From: Chitinophagales bacterium
Lineage (GTDB): Bacteria; Bacteroidota; Bacteroidia; Chitinophagales; Chitinophagaceae
NCBI GenBank assembly: GCA_020636575.1
Contig: JACJXP010000002.1
Coordinates: forward strand, 372,001 to 436,000
Length of the DNA: 64,000 nucleotides
Direction of reading: 5' to 3'
The notes beneath the pieces were generated by a model. It did not search any database. It saw only the letters and a program-made list of their open reading frames with translations, and was not told the DNA's origin. Position numbers and translations under genes: made by a program. Every line of letters starts with the position of its first letter. Position 1 is the first letter of the stretch. Below, in pieces: positions 35,335-44,414 of the stretch.

Positions 35335-35453
35335 TTAACAAATTTCCCCTTTTTTTATAAATGACCGCATGAAAAAAGTCAAGCACCGGAACACTCATGT
35401 CAATCAAAATAAAAGCATCGAAGCGACAATAGACCTCATAGAAGATAAATAAG

Positions 35454-35461
35454 TAACTTTG
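35454..35461 (+). promoter_or_regulatory. -7 box ahead of the 35478 gene
   Basis: TAACTTTG, an exact TAnnTTTG match, 16 nt before the ATG at 35478. Confidence 0.5.
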
Positions 35462-35477
35462 GCAAAATAGCCCTGCA

Positions 35478-35939
35478 ATGATGCGTATCCCGTTCTTGAT
35501 CTTCTGTATCCTTCCCTTATTTGCATCCGCACAACTCAGTTTAGGAGAAACAAAACAACAGATACATCAGGAGATCAAACAAAAATTAAAGGAACATACA
35601 AACTCCCATCATAAACTGACCGAAACAGATAGTTCGCTGGTGCTGGCAATAACTTCCGCCAATAAATCTAAGGTGGTTTATAGCTATAAATTCAATGCAA
35701 ATGGTTATTGCTCACAGCAAAAAATTACGAATGATAGCGATAAGGCTATGCAGATGCAAATGGACGAAATATTATCAGTGAAAAAATATAACTGGAAAAA
35801 AATAAATGAAAATCAGTACATATCTGATTTTGAATCAGGTTTAATCCTTGAGTTCCCCCCGGAAAACACCGAACACTCACTGATTATTATTAAAACGGAA
35901 TGGACAAAAGAGTTTTACGAACTTCTCCTTAGCCAATAA
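35478..35939 (+). CDS. Small exported protein, unknown function
   Basis: A 153-aa protein with signal peptide MMRIPFLIFCILPLFASAQ. The mature part is polar and Lys/Glu-rich (KQQIHQEIKQKLKEHTNSHHK), followed by a beta-rich stretch with two cysteines absent from any recognised motif. I do not recognise the family. A -7 box 16 nt upstream suggests a separate transcript. It is convergent with the haem lipoprotein gene. Confidence 0.65.
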   Translation: MMRIPFLIFCILPLFASAQLSLGETKQQIHQEIKQKLKEHTNSHHKLTETDSSLVLAITSANKSKVVYSYKFNANGYCSQQKITNDSDKAMQMQMDEILSVKKYNWKKINENQYISDFESGLILEFPPENTEHSLIIIKTEWTKEFYELLLSQ

Positions 35940-35946
35940 CTCAATC

Positions 35947-36300
35947 TTATTTTTCCTTTAACCCTGTATCCTTCCACTGCTTGAAAACATTGATCAAGCT
36001 ATCAGATAGTTTTGCTTGCTTTTTAAAAGGCATAAAACCTCTTTGACCCGGCTCCAGTTCTATCCTACGGATGATCTCATCAATATCGGTTTTTACATTT
36101 TGATAATTATCATAAGGCTTTTTGTTGCCTCCTTTGGAGGGAACATGGCAAGGAACACAATTATCCATAATAATTGGCGTAAGAGAGTTTTCATATGTAA
36201 TGCGTGGCGCAGAAGCCTTACCTGCTTTCTTACCTGAACTACATTGTACTAAAAAAAACAGGGTCAAAAAACCTGAAAAGAGAACCAGAACTTTTTTCAT
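35947..36300 (-). CDS. C-type haem lipoprotein
   Basis: A 117-aa protein with lipoprotein signal MKKVLVLFSGFLTLFFLVQC (lipobox LVQC, Cys20). The haem-binding site is CVPCH in DNCVPCHVPSKGG, and Met in RGFMPFKKQAKLSDS is the likely second axial ligand. This layout is of small cytochrome-c-like domains common in Bacteroidota. It is likely a periplasm-facing electron carrier attached to a membrane. The redox partner is not nearby. Confidence 0.82.
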   Translation of the reverse strand: MKKVLVLFSGFLTLFFLVQCSSGKKAGKASAPRITYENSLTPIIMDNCVPCHVPSKGGNKKPYDNYQNVKTDIDEIIRRIELEPGQRGFMPFKKQAKLSDSLINVFKQWKDTGLKEK

Positions 36301-36413
36301 ATTAAGTGATTTATGGCTAAATATACGAACATAATGAAATTACAGTACTAATCGGTTTACCATTCATATAAGTTGCCGGCCATAAAAAATGATTTTCAGG
36401 AACATTAGCTTAT

Positions 36414-36421
36414 TAACTTTG
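36414..36421 (+). promoter_or_regulatory. -7 box very close to the MFS start codon
   Basis: TAACTTTG, exact TAnnTTTG, ending only 7 nt before the ATG at 36429. The expected transcription start would lie at or next to the start codon. Confidence 0.5.
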
Positions 36422-36428
36422 GCTGCTC

Positions 36429-37664
36429 ATGATCAAAAAAACGGCCCATACATACCGTAATGCTTATTCTGGTCTTTCAAAAGAGACCTGGATATTATCA
36501 TTGGTTATGCTCATTAACAGGAGCGGCACAATGGTATTGCCCTTTATGACGCTTTATCTGACAAGCGCAGAGATGGGTTATAGTATAGGTGACGCAGGAT
36601 TGGTCTTTGGCCTTTTCGGGCTTGGATCATTCAGCGGTTCCTGGATAGGTGGGAAATTGACCGATAAAACAGGGTTCTTTAATATCCAGTTGATCTCATT
36701 GCTGGGTGGTGGTGTACTCTTCCTGGTCCTTGGTCAAATGAAGAGTTTCCCTCTCATTTGCATTATTACTTTTCTTCTGAGCTTTGTTAACGAGGCTTTC
36801 AGGCCAGCCAATTCTACTGCCATTGCTTTTTATAGTAAAGAAAATAACCGTACCCGTTCTTATTCACTTAACCGGCTTGCCATTAACCTCGGCTGGTCTG
36901 TCGGAAGCGCTATGGGTGGCATCCTGGCAAGTATAAATTATGAATTATTGTTTTGGGTTGATGGTTTTACAAATATCGGTGCCGCTATCCTTCTCTGGAT
37001 TTTACTCAGGCGTCCGGCACAACTTCACAAAGTAGAAAACGACAAAACAGTAGCTCCAAAAGTTTCAGTCTGGAAAGACAAGTCTTACCTGCTTTTCACA
37101 ATTCTCTGTACAATATTTGCTATCTGTTTTTTTCAATCCTTTACCAATATCCCTGTTTATTTCAAGAAAGGCCTCAATCTTTCTGAACCCTTTATTGGAT
37201 TTCTTCTGGCATTGAATGGGATCATTATTGTACTTGTGGAAATGGTGCTGATCTATAAACTGGAAGGCAAAAGAAACAACCTTGTTTATATCACTCTTGG
37301 CGTTTGCCTTACAGGGGCCTCATTTTTTATATTAAACATTCCTATTGCTTCAGCAGTTGGGTTAGCTACTTTGATGATCATCCTTATCACTTTTGGTGAA
37401 ATTCTTTCAATGCCATTCATGAATAGTTATTGGATCAGCCGTGCCAGACCGGAAAACCGGGGGCAATATGCAGCCTTGCACTCCATGGCATGGTCAACTG
37501 CTCAAACGATCGGACCACTCAGCGGCGCCCAGGTAGCTGAGCACCTGGGGTTTGATTTCTTATGGTGGTTTACGGGAGCAATAGCTTTAATTGCTGCCTG
37601 GGCATTCCATAGAATGTACAGATCAGAGACAAAAGCATCAGGCATTATTCCTCTTGCAGGCTAA
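36429..37664 (+). CDS. Major facilitator superfamily transporter
   Basis: A 411-aa inner-membrane transporter with about 12 membrane helices. The motif-A-like loop after the second helix is GSWIGGKLTDKTG, as in DHA1-type drug exporters. The central loop at about residues 190-210 is short. The substrate is not deducible; multidrug efflux is the usual guess for this subgroup. A -7 box lies so close to the ATG that the mRNA may be leaderless. Confidence 0.88.
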   Translation: MIKKTAHTYRNAYSGLSKETWILSLVMLINRSGTMVLPFMTLYLTSAEMGYSIGDAGLVFGLFGLGSFSGSWIGGKLTDKTGFFNIQLISLLGGGVLFLVLGQMKSFPLICIITFLLSFVNEAFRPANSTAIAFYSKENNRTRSYSLNRLAINLGWSVGSAMGGILASINYELLFWVDGFTNIGAAILLWILLRRPAQLHKVENDKTVAPKVSVWKDKSYLLFTILCTIFAICFFQSFTNIPVYFKKGLNLSEPFIGFLLALNGIIIVLVEMVLIYKLEGKRNNLVYITLGVCLTGASFFILNIPIASAVGLATLMIILITFGEILSMPFMNSYWISRARPENRGQYAALHSMAWSTAQTIGPLSGAQVAEHLGFDFLWWFTGAIALIAAWAFHRMYRSETKASGIIPLAG

Positions 37665-37697
37665 ACATTTGATAATATTAGCCTGCATTCAAACACT

Positions 37698-37705
37698 TAA
37701 TTTTG
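37698..37705 (+). promoter_or_regulatory. -7 box ahead of the pafA-like gene
   Basis: TAATTTTG, an exact TAnnTTTG match, 14 nt before the ATG at 37720. Confidence 0.5.
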
Positions 37706-37719
37706 TAAAAAAAATATTC

Positions 37720-39336
37720 ATGTATCGTTTGTTTCTTTTTCTTATAGCACTGGCAACCTGTCAAAATGTTATTTCGCAAAATGTAGAAAGGCCCCGGTTA
37801 GTGGTAGGTATTGTTGTTGACCAAATGCGGTGGGATTACCTCTATCGCTATTACGACAGGTATGAAGAAAATGGTGGATTTAAAAAAATGATCAGCAAAG
37901 GATTTGCCTGTGAAAATACAATGATCCCGTATGCTCCTACTATTACTGCCTGCGGGCATAGCACAGTATATACCGGCTCTGCTCCTGCCATAAGCGGTAT
38001 TACCGGAAATACATGGTGGGACAAATACCTGATGAGATCTGTTTATTGTACAGAAGATAAATCAGTAAAAACTGTTGGTAGTACATCAACGGCTGGCCTT
38101 CAAAGTCCCAGGAATCTATTGGTAACAACTATCTGTGATGAATTAAGGCTTGCTACCAATTTTCAAAGTAAAGTGATCGGTATAGCTATTAAAGACAGGG
38201 GAGGCATTCTGACAGCCGGACACAGCGCAAATGCAGCGTATTGGTATGACGGTTCAGTGGGCAACTGGATCACCTCGTCTTATTACATGGATGAACTGCC
38301 GGGTTGGGTAAAAACATTTAACAACCAAAAACTGGTAGACAAGTATTATAAACAGGGCTGGAAGCTATCCTATTCCCCCGCTACCTATAAACAAAGTACA
38401 GATGACGAAAAGAAATATGAAGCCAAACCATTTGGAAATAAATTCCCTTATGAACTGAATAAATTTATTGGAACCGATTATTCCAAGATCGCATCAACAC
38501 CAATGGGAAATAGTTTAACGATCGAATTTGCCAAGTCAGCCATAGATGCTGAAGACTTAGGGAAAGATGACATAACTGATTTTTTGGCGATTAGTTTTTC
38601 CTCCCCTGATTATATTGGCCATACGTTCGGACCTAATTCAATGGAAGCGGAAGATGGATTTTTAAAACTGGATAAAGAATTAGGCGATTTCTTCAACTAC
38701 CTTGATAAAAAAATCGGGAATAACAATTACACAGTTTTTTTAACAGCCGATCATGGTGTGGCCCAGGTGCCGGAGTTTATGGAAGAAAATAAACTTCCGG
38801 GAGAAAGGGTTTATATGTCCAAGATCGTAAGCTCATTGAACAATCATCTATTTGAAAAATACGGAGTAAATAAGTTGATTGTGAGCTATGAAAATTATCA
38901 GATCCACCTCAATCACCAGTTATTGGATTCTGCTCACATTGATGAAGAAGATATCTCAGATTGGATCGTAGATGAACTTGCAAAAGAACCTGGAATTGCA
39001 AGAGTTTTCAGGCTGGATGAACTTAATGAAGTGCCTCTCCCAAATAGAATTAAAGAAATGATAAACAACGGATATTATCCTCCCAGAAGCGGTGATATCC
39101 AATTCATATTAAAACCAGGTTACATTGAAGGATACTCTGAACTGGGTACTACACATGGATTATGGAATCCTTATGATGCACACATCCCGTTATTATGGTA
39201 TGGATGGGGAGTTAAACACGGAATATCTTATAAAGATGCCAGCATGTCTGATATTGCACCGACAGTAGCTGCACTATTGAAAATTCAAATGCCAAGTGGC
39301 AGCATTGGCAAAGTGATCACTGAAGTAATAAAATAG
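37720..39336 (+). CDS. pafA: PafA-like alkaline phosphatase
   Basis: Exported phosphomonoesterase of the alkaline phosphatase superfamily, 538 aa. The signal peptide is MYRLFLFLIALATCQNVISQ. RLVVGIVVDQMRWDYLYRY supplies the first metal-binding Asp (34). APTITACGHSTVYTG contains the likely nucleophile Thr74, with Asn in GITGNTWWD. SPDYIGHTFGP, TADHGVAQVPE and the C-terminal GTTHGLWNPYD give the remaining Asp/His zinc ligands. Thr in place of Ser as nucleophile and the GN motif point to the PafA type. The frame is open upstream to 37591 within the MFS gene, but the signal peptide fixes the start at 37720. Confidence 0.9.
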   Translation: MYRLFLFLIALATCQNVISQNVERPRLVVGIVVDQMRWDYLYRYYDRYEENGGFKKMISKGFACENTMIPYAPTITACGHSTVYTGSAPAISGITGNTWWDKYLMRSVYCTEDKSVKTVGSTSTAGLQSPRNLLVTTICDELRLATNFQSKVIGIAIKDRGGILTAGHSANAAYWYDGSVGNWITSSYYMDELPGWVKTFNNQKLVDKYYKQGWKLSYSPATYKQSTDDEKKYEAKPFGNKFPYELNKFIGTDYSKIASTPMGNSLTIEFAKSAIDAEDLGKDDITDFLAISFSSPDYIGHTFGPNSMEAEDGFLKLDKELGDFFNYLDKKIGNNNYTVFLTADHGVAQVPEFMEENKLPGERVYMSKIVSSLNNHLFEKYGVNKLIVSYENYQIHLNHQLLDSAHIDEEDISDWIVDELAKEPGIARVFRLDELNEVPLPNRIKEMINNGYYPPRSGDIQFILKPGYIEGYSELGTTHGLWNPYDAHIPLLWYGWGVKHGISYKDASMSDIAPTVAALLKIQMPSGSIGKVITEVIK

Positions 39337-39391
39337 TAATATGATTTTCGTAACTTACGATTAGCAAACTCCACACACCAATTACATATTT

Positions 39392-40414
39392 ATGAAAAAG
39401 TTTAAGCTTTCCATTGCAATTCTTCTTTTATGGTTGCCGGGAATAAACGGGCAGGTTGTTGACAGTCTGAAATTTTTTATGGACGAAGAAGTTATTGAGG
39501 CATCACTTTCTACAGATATCAGGAGTTTGCAGAAACAAAAAGGGAAAGAAGAATACCAGGATGCATCAATTGAGATGAAATTTCCTGACAATACTATTAT
39601 CAATGAAGAAATAGGGGTCGCTGCCCGTGGAGTAATGCGAAGAGCATATTGCAAAATCCCACCCATGATGCTCAACTTCAGAAATACCACCTCTCCTAAG
39701 CTGCATTCCCTGGGCAAACTTAAACTTGTAATTGGATGCGGGCAGAAAGATGCTGACGAAGAGCTGATATTTAAAGAATTTCTGATCTACAAAATGTATA
39801 ATATTCTTGAACCAAAAAGTTTCCGCGTCAGGTTACTAAAAGTTAAATACAGCGATACAAAAAATAAAGTAAAACCTTTTGAACAATATGCTTTCCTGAT
39901 CGAGGATGATGCAGATATGGCCAGGCGCAATAACTGCAAAAAGAAGGATGAAGTTCAGATCGCTACGGAGGCAACGGACAGAAATACGATGACAATGGTC
40001 GCTATTTTTGAATATATGATTGGGAATACCGATTGGTCGGTGCCCAATAACCAAAATATCAAACTTATTTATGACAGGGAGAATAAGAATGCTCTCCCCT
40101 ATGTGGTACCATATGATTTTGATTATAGCGGACTGGTAAATGCATCATATGCTATTCCGGCGGAAGTGATAGGCACTGAATCGGTAACGGAGAGAGTGTA
40201 TCGTGGTTTTCATCGTTATCTTGAAGAAGTACAGCAAACACTTACAATTTTCAAAGAAAAAAAAGATGGCATATACTCGCTGATCAACAATTTTGCCTTG
40301 CTGGATAGCAAAGTAAAAAGGAACATGATCGATTACCTTGATGGCTTTTATAAAACAATTGAAGACGAGAAAAAAGTAAATACGATTTTTGTAGAAAATG
40401 TAAGGTCAAATTAA
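39392..40414 (+). CDS. Exported CotH-kinase-like protein
   Basis: A 340-aa protein with signal peptide MKKFKLSIAILLLWLPGINGQ. The segment FEYMIGNTDWSVPNNQNIKLI followed by VPYDFDYSGLVNASYA looks like the catalytic (GNxDxxxxN) and metal-binding (PxDFDxSG) motifs of CotH-type kinases. The N-terminal part FPDNTIINEEIGVAARGVMRRAYCK also fits. CotH phosphorylates spore coat proteins in Bacillus; the role in Bacteroidota is unknown. It ends 1 nt before the acyl-CoA-binding protein start. The call is by eye and moderate. Confidence 0.55.
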   Translation: MKKFKLSIAILLLWLPGINGQVVDSLKFFMDEEVIEASLSTDIRSLQKQKGKEEYQDASIEMKFPDNTIINEEIGVAARGVMRRAYCKIPPMMLNFRNTTSPKLHSLGKLKLVIGCGQKDADEELIFKEFLIYKMYNILEPKSFRVRLLKVKYSDTKNKVKPFEQYAFLIEDDADMARRNNCKKKDEVQIATEATDRNTMTMVAIFEYMIGNTDWSVPNNQNIKLIYDRENKNALPYVVPYDFDYSGLVNASYAIPAEVIGTESVTERVYRGFHRYLEEVQQTLTIFKEKKDGIYSLINNFALLDSKVKRNMIDYLDGFYKTIEDEKKVNTIFVENVRSN

Positions 40415-40415
40415 A

Positions 40416-40676
40416 ATGGAAGATCTAAAAACCCAATTCGAAAAAGCTGCTTCGGACAGTAAAACACTTTCAGAAAAACCGGACAACAACACCTTACTTC
40501 AATTATATGCTTTATATAAACAAGGAAGTATTGGAGATGTAAATACAGAACCGCCTTCGAACCCTTTCGACTTCGTCAGCAAAGCCAAATATGAAGCATG
40601 GGCAGAACTGAAGGGTAAAGCAAATACAGATGCAATGACGGAATACATTGCTCTTGTCAACAAGCTTAAAGGGTAA
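40416..40676 (+). CDS. Acyl-CoA-binding protein
   Basis: An 86-aa ACBP. The four-helix signature is clear: LKTQFEKAASDSKTLSEKPDN, LLQLYALYKQGSIGDVN with the KQ..xGD core, and PFDFVSKAKYEAWAELKGKAN with the Lys-Tyr-Trp acyl-CoA-binding residues. It binds medium- and long-chain acyl-CoA in the cytoplasm. It starts directly after the CotH-like gene, so is probably co-transcribed, and its last 11 nt overlap the 3' end of the convergent GT4 gene. Confidence 0.93.
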   Translation: MEDLKTQFEKAASDSKTLSEKPDNNTLLQLYALYKQGSIGDVNTEPPSNPFDFVSKAKYEAWAELKGKANTDAMTEYIALVNKLKG

Positions 40677-41826
40677 TCGTTTCTTTCTGATATAACAGAT
40701 CAAACTCCTTCCCTATCTTCTGGTAGCTGAATTTTGCAGTAGCAGCATTGGTGATTTTCTTACGATCAAAAGAAGAATATTGCTCTATCATTTTTCCCAT
40801 AACACTGGCGAGTCCCTCTTCGTCTCCCGGCTCAACCAGTAAACCATTCTCTTCATTAACCAGTTCCGGAATGCCCCCTACATTAGTAGCTATTACCGGC
40901 ACACCGCAACACAAAGCTTCTCCAATAACACAAGGAGAATTCTCGATATCACTGAATAATATGAGGCAATTCGAATCCTGCATCTCTTTTGCCACTTGCT
41001 GATATGGTATCTCTCCTCTGAATTTAACCTTCCCTTCAGAAAATAATTTTGCGGCAAATTCCCTGATATCTTTCCTGTTGTCTCCAACCATTACCAACTC
41101 AGCACTACTGTTATTCTTACAAAATGATTTAAATGCTCTTAAGATACCTTCTGCATTTTTTAAGGTTACCATATTAGAAACATGAATAAACCTGAATTTA
41201 CCCTGATCCTTTAGTTTAAAATAAAATAAACCAGTATCAACAGTATTAGGTATGATCTCAAACCCTCCATCGAAAACCATTTTTTTTACCCCATCAGATA
41301 GATAGTTACTGACACTCACCCAGCAATTTGCTTCATGAAAGGTTTTACTTACGATCCTTTTAAAGAAAAAATTTTGCTTTTCATAATTATCATTAACGAT
41401 CTTATTATAGATACCCCAATGTTCTGATACAATAAATGGTATCTTATACCTCTTCTTAAGCCAAATGCCCAGCAACCCCGCCTTGTAAGGGATATGCACA
41501 TGGACCAGATCAGGTTTTCCATTTTCCAGCACATAACGTCTTATCGCCTGCTTAAACAGGAATAAATAACTGGAGTGAGCTTTAAATTTACCGATAAGCC
41601 CGGGCTTTTTTTTGAAGTAAACAAGGTGTTCTGTTAATCCATCTGATTTAGTGATTTCTTTTTCAATTTGCCGGATGGTACCACTTGCATCCCCAATAAC
41701 ATGGATAACATAAATATCATTATACAATGATGCTGCCCTGGCATGCCGTTGAATAAAATCGCCATTATATGGCTCCGTTTTTCCGGGAAACCAACTGCAT
41801 AACCACAATATTTTCTTTCGGGACAT
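40666..41826 (-). CDS. Family 4 glycosyltransferase
   Basis: A 386-aa GT-B glycosyltransferase. The N-terminus ILWLCSWFPGKTEPYNGDFIQRHA is typical of GT4 enzymes that accept nucleotide-sugars. The C-terminal donor site has FIHVSNMVTLKNAEGILRAF and the EX7E motif region ENSPCVIGEALCCGVPVIATNVGGIPELV. No membrane helices. It is likely involved in surface polysaccharide or lipid glycosylation, but no cluster surrounds it. It overlaps the end of the acyl-CoA-binding protein gene by 11 nt. Confidence 0.92.
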   Translation of the reverse strand: MSRKKILWLCSWFPGKTEPYNGDFIQRHARAASLYNDIYVIHVIGDASGTIRQIEKEITKSDGLTEHLVYFKKKPGLIGKFKAHSSYLFLFKQAIRRYVLENGKPDLVHVHIPYKAGLLGIWLKKRYKIPFIVSEHWGIYNKIVNDNYEKQNFFFKRIVSKTFHEANCWVSVSNYLSDGVKKMVFDGGFEIIPNTVDTGLFYFKLKDQGKFRFIHVSNMVTLKNAEGILRAFKSFCKNNSSAELVMVGDNRKDIREFAAKLFSEGKVKFRGEIPYQQVAKEMQDSNCLILFSDIENSPCVIGEALCCGVPVIATNVGGIPELVNEENGLLVEPGDEEGLASVMGKMIEQYSSFDRKKITNAATAKFSYQKIGKEFDLLYQKETITL

Positions 41827-41882
41827 TTACGCTAATTTATTACAGCGATAATTATATGCAAAATCCTTACAATAACGAAAAA

Positions 41883-42257
41883 TCATTCTAAAACAGGAAC
41901 CAGCCTGATGAACTGTTCCCGATTCAGATAATAAAAGAAAAGAAGATAAATAAGTGGTACAAAGCTAAACACCTTTACTACCAATGCATCGGTATAAAGA
42001 CCGGATAGGTAAAAAATACACCAAACAACAAAGCCCCACAAAAGTTGCCGGTCGCTTATCGAACAAGAAACTTTAAAGCAATAAACAGGCATTTCATTAT
42101 ATATAAGTTTCAATGGCTTTGTATAATGAAAACCATCCGTTACAACAATTTTCGGATTATTTTCATCGACAGGAATTACAACCGGCTTTGTATTTGCTAA
42201 TGGGTAAATACTTGTTCCATTTACCACTGCCCTTATCTTCAAAAAACTTAACAACAC
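41883..42257 (-). CDS. Small two-helix membrane protein, unknown function
   Basis: A 124-aa protein. The first 65 residues are beta-rich and soluble (VVNGTSIYPLANTKPVVIPV, KIVVTDGFHYTKPLKLIYNE), and the C-terminal half has two membrane helices (LLWGFVVWCIFYLSGLYTD and VFSFVPLIYLLFFYYL). I do not recognise the family. It lies between tpiA and the GT4 gene on the same strand and may be co-transcribed with tpiA (66-nt gap). Confidence 0.55.
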   Translation of the reverse strand: MLLSFLKIRAVVNGTSIYPLANTKPVVIPVDENNPKIVVTDGFHYTKPLKLIYNEMPVYCFKVSCSISDRQLLWGFVVWCIFYLSGLYTDALVVKVFSFVPLIYLLFFYYLNREQFIRLVPVLE

Positions 42258-42323
42258 CTGGTTTTCTCTTTGCAGAACGATATGATAAGAAGCTGATATA
42301 TGTGTAAAGTTTGATGTTAAGTA

Positions 42324-43085
42324 TTAAGGCAACGCTTTAATGATCTCAATAAAATCCGTTGATACCAATGATGCACCGCCAACTAATCCGCCATCCACAT
42401 CAGGGCAAGCAAACAACTCGCTGGCATTATTGGCTTTCACACTACCTCCGTATAAAATAGAAATTTCATTTGCAACAGGCTCGCCATATTTTTCTGTAAT
42501 TACAGAACGCAGAAAATGATGCATTTCTTGTGCCTGGGCGGAGGTAGCCGTTTTACCGGTACCAATAGCCCATATCGGTTCATAGGCAATAATGATGTCC
42601 TTAATTTTGTCAGCAGAAAGATGAAATAACGAATCTTTCAATTGTTTTCCAACGTATTCATTTTGTGTACCAGCTTCACGGATATTCAGTGGCTCACCAC
42701 AACAGAAAATAGGGATAATATAATTTTCAAGACAGAGATTTACTTTCTCCATCAGGATCTCATTCGTTTCCTGAAAATACTCTCTTCTTTCGCTATGGCC
42801 GATAACACAATACCTTACACCTAACGAATGTATCATTTCTGCTGACACCTCTCCTGTATAAGCACCGGATTTCTTATGATAGCAGTTTTGTGCTGCCACA
42901 TCATAATTCCTCTCTTCTTCCACCTCACTCCTGGCCATCAGCAAATAAGGATACGGGACAGCGAATATGGCATGCTGGTGATCCTTCAATTCTATATTTG
43001 CTTCAAGTATTTCGTCAATCAGTTTTTCACCTTGTTGAAAAGTGCAATTCATTTTCCAGTTTGCAGCTGCGATCTTTTTTCTCAT
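42324..43085 (-). CDS. tpiA: Triosephosphate isomerase
   Basis: Interconverts dihydroxyacetone phosphate and glyceraldehyde 3-phosphate. AANWKMNC holds the active-site Lys12, CVIGHSERREY the catalytic His, AYEPIWAIGTGKTAT the catalytic Glu and loop 6, and LYGGSVKANNASE and GGLVGGASL the phosphate-binding loops. The length of 253 aa is normal. It follows the GlmU-like gene on the same strand by 33 nt. Confidence 0.97.
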   Translation of the reverse strand: MRKKIAAANWKMNCTFQQGEKLIDEILEANIELKDHQHAIFAVPYPYLLMARSEVEEERNYDVAAQNCYHKKSGAYTGEVSAEMIHSLGVRYCVIGHSERREYFQETNEILMEKVNLCLENYIIPIFCCGEPLNIREAGTQNEYVGKQLKDSLFHLSADKIKDIIIAYEPIWAIGTGKTATSAQAQEMHHFLRSVITEKYGEPVANEISILYGGSVKANNASELFACPDVDGGLVGGASLVSTDFIEIIKALP

Positions 43086-43118
43086 ACGTTTTAAAATTTT
43101 CCTTCCTTATTTCTGATA

Positions 43119-44297
43119 TTAATAGTTATCGTATATGTATTTCAACACTTTTTTTTCTTCATCCCCAAGAGATCTCCCTTTTAATTTTTTCCAGTCTTCA
43201 ATATCCGCCATCGCTTTGTCAAATGAGTAACGGGTGACCCCTTCACTACCCCAGCTAAAGCTGGGAATATTTTTTGGAGTAAGTCCGTTTCCAAATACAT
43301 TGCAATTCACTCCTACCACGGTGCCGGTATTAATAAGAGTGCCCACGGCTGTCCTGGAATAATCACCCATCATCACACCACATTTTTTACCTGCATTCAG
43401 TTCACCATGAGGTGTCCATACTCTCACATCGCTGGCATTGTTCTTTATATTAGAGTTAGTAGTGCCTGCGCCAAGATTACACCACTCTCCTATCACAGAA
43501 TCCCCAAGATAACCATCATGTGCTTTATTTGAAAACCCAAAAAGCATTGAATTCTTTATTTCGCCTCCCAATACACACTGTGGCCCTAAAGATGTAGCCC
43601 CGTATACTTTAGTCCCCATTTTTAAACAAGAGTTCTCTCCCATTGCAAATGGCCCCCTGATGATACAACCCTCCATTACTTCAGCATTTTTCCCGATATA
43701 AACAGGCCCTGTAGAAGCATTGATAATACTGTGTGTCACTTTGGCCCCTTTTTCTATAAACACCTGCGATGGCCTAGTAACATTATTTGTTTTGGAGATT
43801 TTGGCGGATTTCTTGCCTGAGGTCAGTAATACAAAATCCTGTCTTATCGCAAAGTCATTAAGCTTAAAAATATCCCAGGGGTATTCTATTGTGTAGATCT
43901 CATCCAGAAAGTTAAATGACCGGCCAACTTTTATTTTATACTTGTCTTGTATTTCATTTTTGCTGAACCGATATATAATGCCATTCCCTGAACCAGTTGA
44001 AATGAATTCTCCATTTTTTAGCTTTTTAACCGCTTTTATCAGCTTAGGTGTGGGCAGCAGGTTACCATGGATCATAAAGCAACTGCCATCTGCTGCTGCC
44101 TCATCCAGGTTTACAGATCTGCCCATATCCTTATAATCATCCTCTTTTTTGTCAAAAGAAGGAAGCTCCAGTATCATTTCCCATTTTTCCCTGATGGTGA
44201 GAATACCAACACGGATATCCTGCATCTGTCTTGTCAGCGTAAAAGGGTGAAGATTTTCAGGTTGGCAAAATTCTTCTGTAAAAATGATCTTATTCAT
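43119..44297 (-). CDS. GlmU-like putative sugar nucleotidyltransferase
   Basis: A 392-aa Bacteroidota protein related to GlmU. The N-terminus begins IIFTEEFCQPENLHPFTLTRQMQDIRVG, where the family's degenerate nucleotidyltransferase fold lacks the canonical GxGTRMxxxxPK loop. Residues about 170-345 form a left-handed beta-helix of hexapeptide repeats (VYIGKNAEVMEGCIIRGPF, GNSCLKMGTKVYG, GAGTTNSNIK), as in acyltransferases. It may make nucleotide-sugar or act as an acetyltransferase. The order rpmE2 - this gene - tpiA is on one strand. Confidence 0.85.
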   Translation of the reverse strand: MNKIIFTEEFCQPENLHPFTLTRQMQDIRVGILTIREKWEMILELPSFDKKEDDYKDMGRSVNLDEAAADGSCFMIHGNLLPTPKLIKAVKKLKNGEFISTGSGNGIIYRFSKNEIQDKYKIKVGRSFNFLDEIYTIEYPWDIFKLNDFAIRQDFVLLTSGKKSAKISKTNNVTRPSQVFIEKGAKVTHSIINASTGPVYIGKNAEVMEGCIIRGPFAMGENSCLKMGTKVYGATSLGPQCVLGGEIKNSMLFGFSNKAHDGYLGDSVIGEWCNLGAGTTNSNIKNNASDVRVWTPHGELNAGKKCGVMMGDYSRTAVGTLINTGTVVGVNCNVFGNGLTPKNIPSFSWGSEGVTRYSFDKAMADIEDWKKLKGRSLGDEEKKVLKYIYDNY

Positions 44298-44310
44298 AAA
44301 ACTGTATCTG

Positions 44311-44346
44311 TAAAAATAAAAAACCCCTCGAAGAATCGAAGGGTTT
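44311..44346 (-). terminator. Terminator after rpmE2 (minus strand)
   Basis: On the minus strand an AAACCC / GGGTTT stem with one mismatch and an inner 4-bp stem (loop of 4), followed by a T-rich run. It lies between rpmE2 and the GlmU-like gene. Confidence 0.7.
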
Positions 44347-44414
44347 TAAAGTATAGCCATGAAAAACAAAACTCCTCGCTTTCGCAAAGAGCTCTGCACA
44401 AGTTAATGATTTTC

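Noticed and set aside
35369..35452. 27-codon ORF starting MKKVKHRNTHVNQNK between murB and the 35478 gene
   Set aside because: Too short and without a promoter or family; it ends at the -7 box of the next gene. It may be real but cannot be supported.
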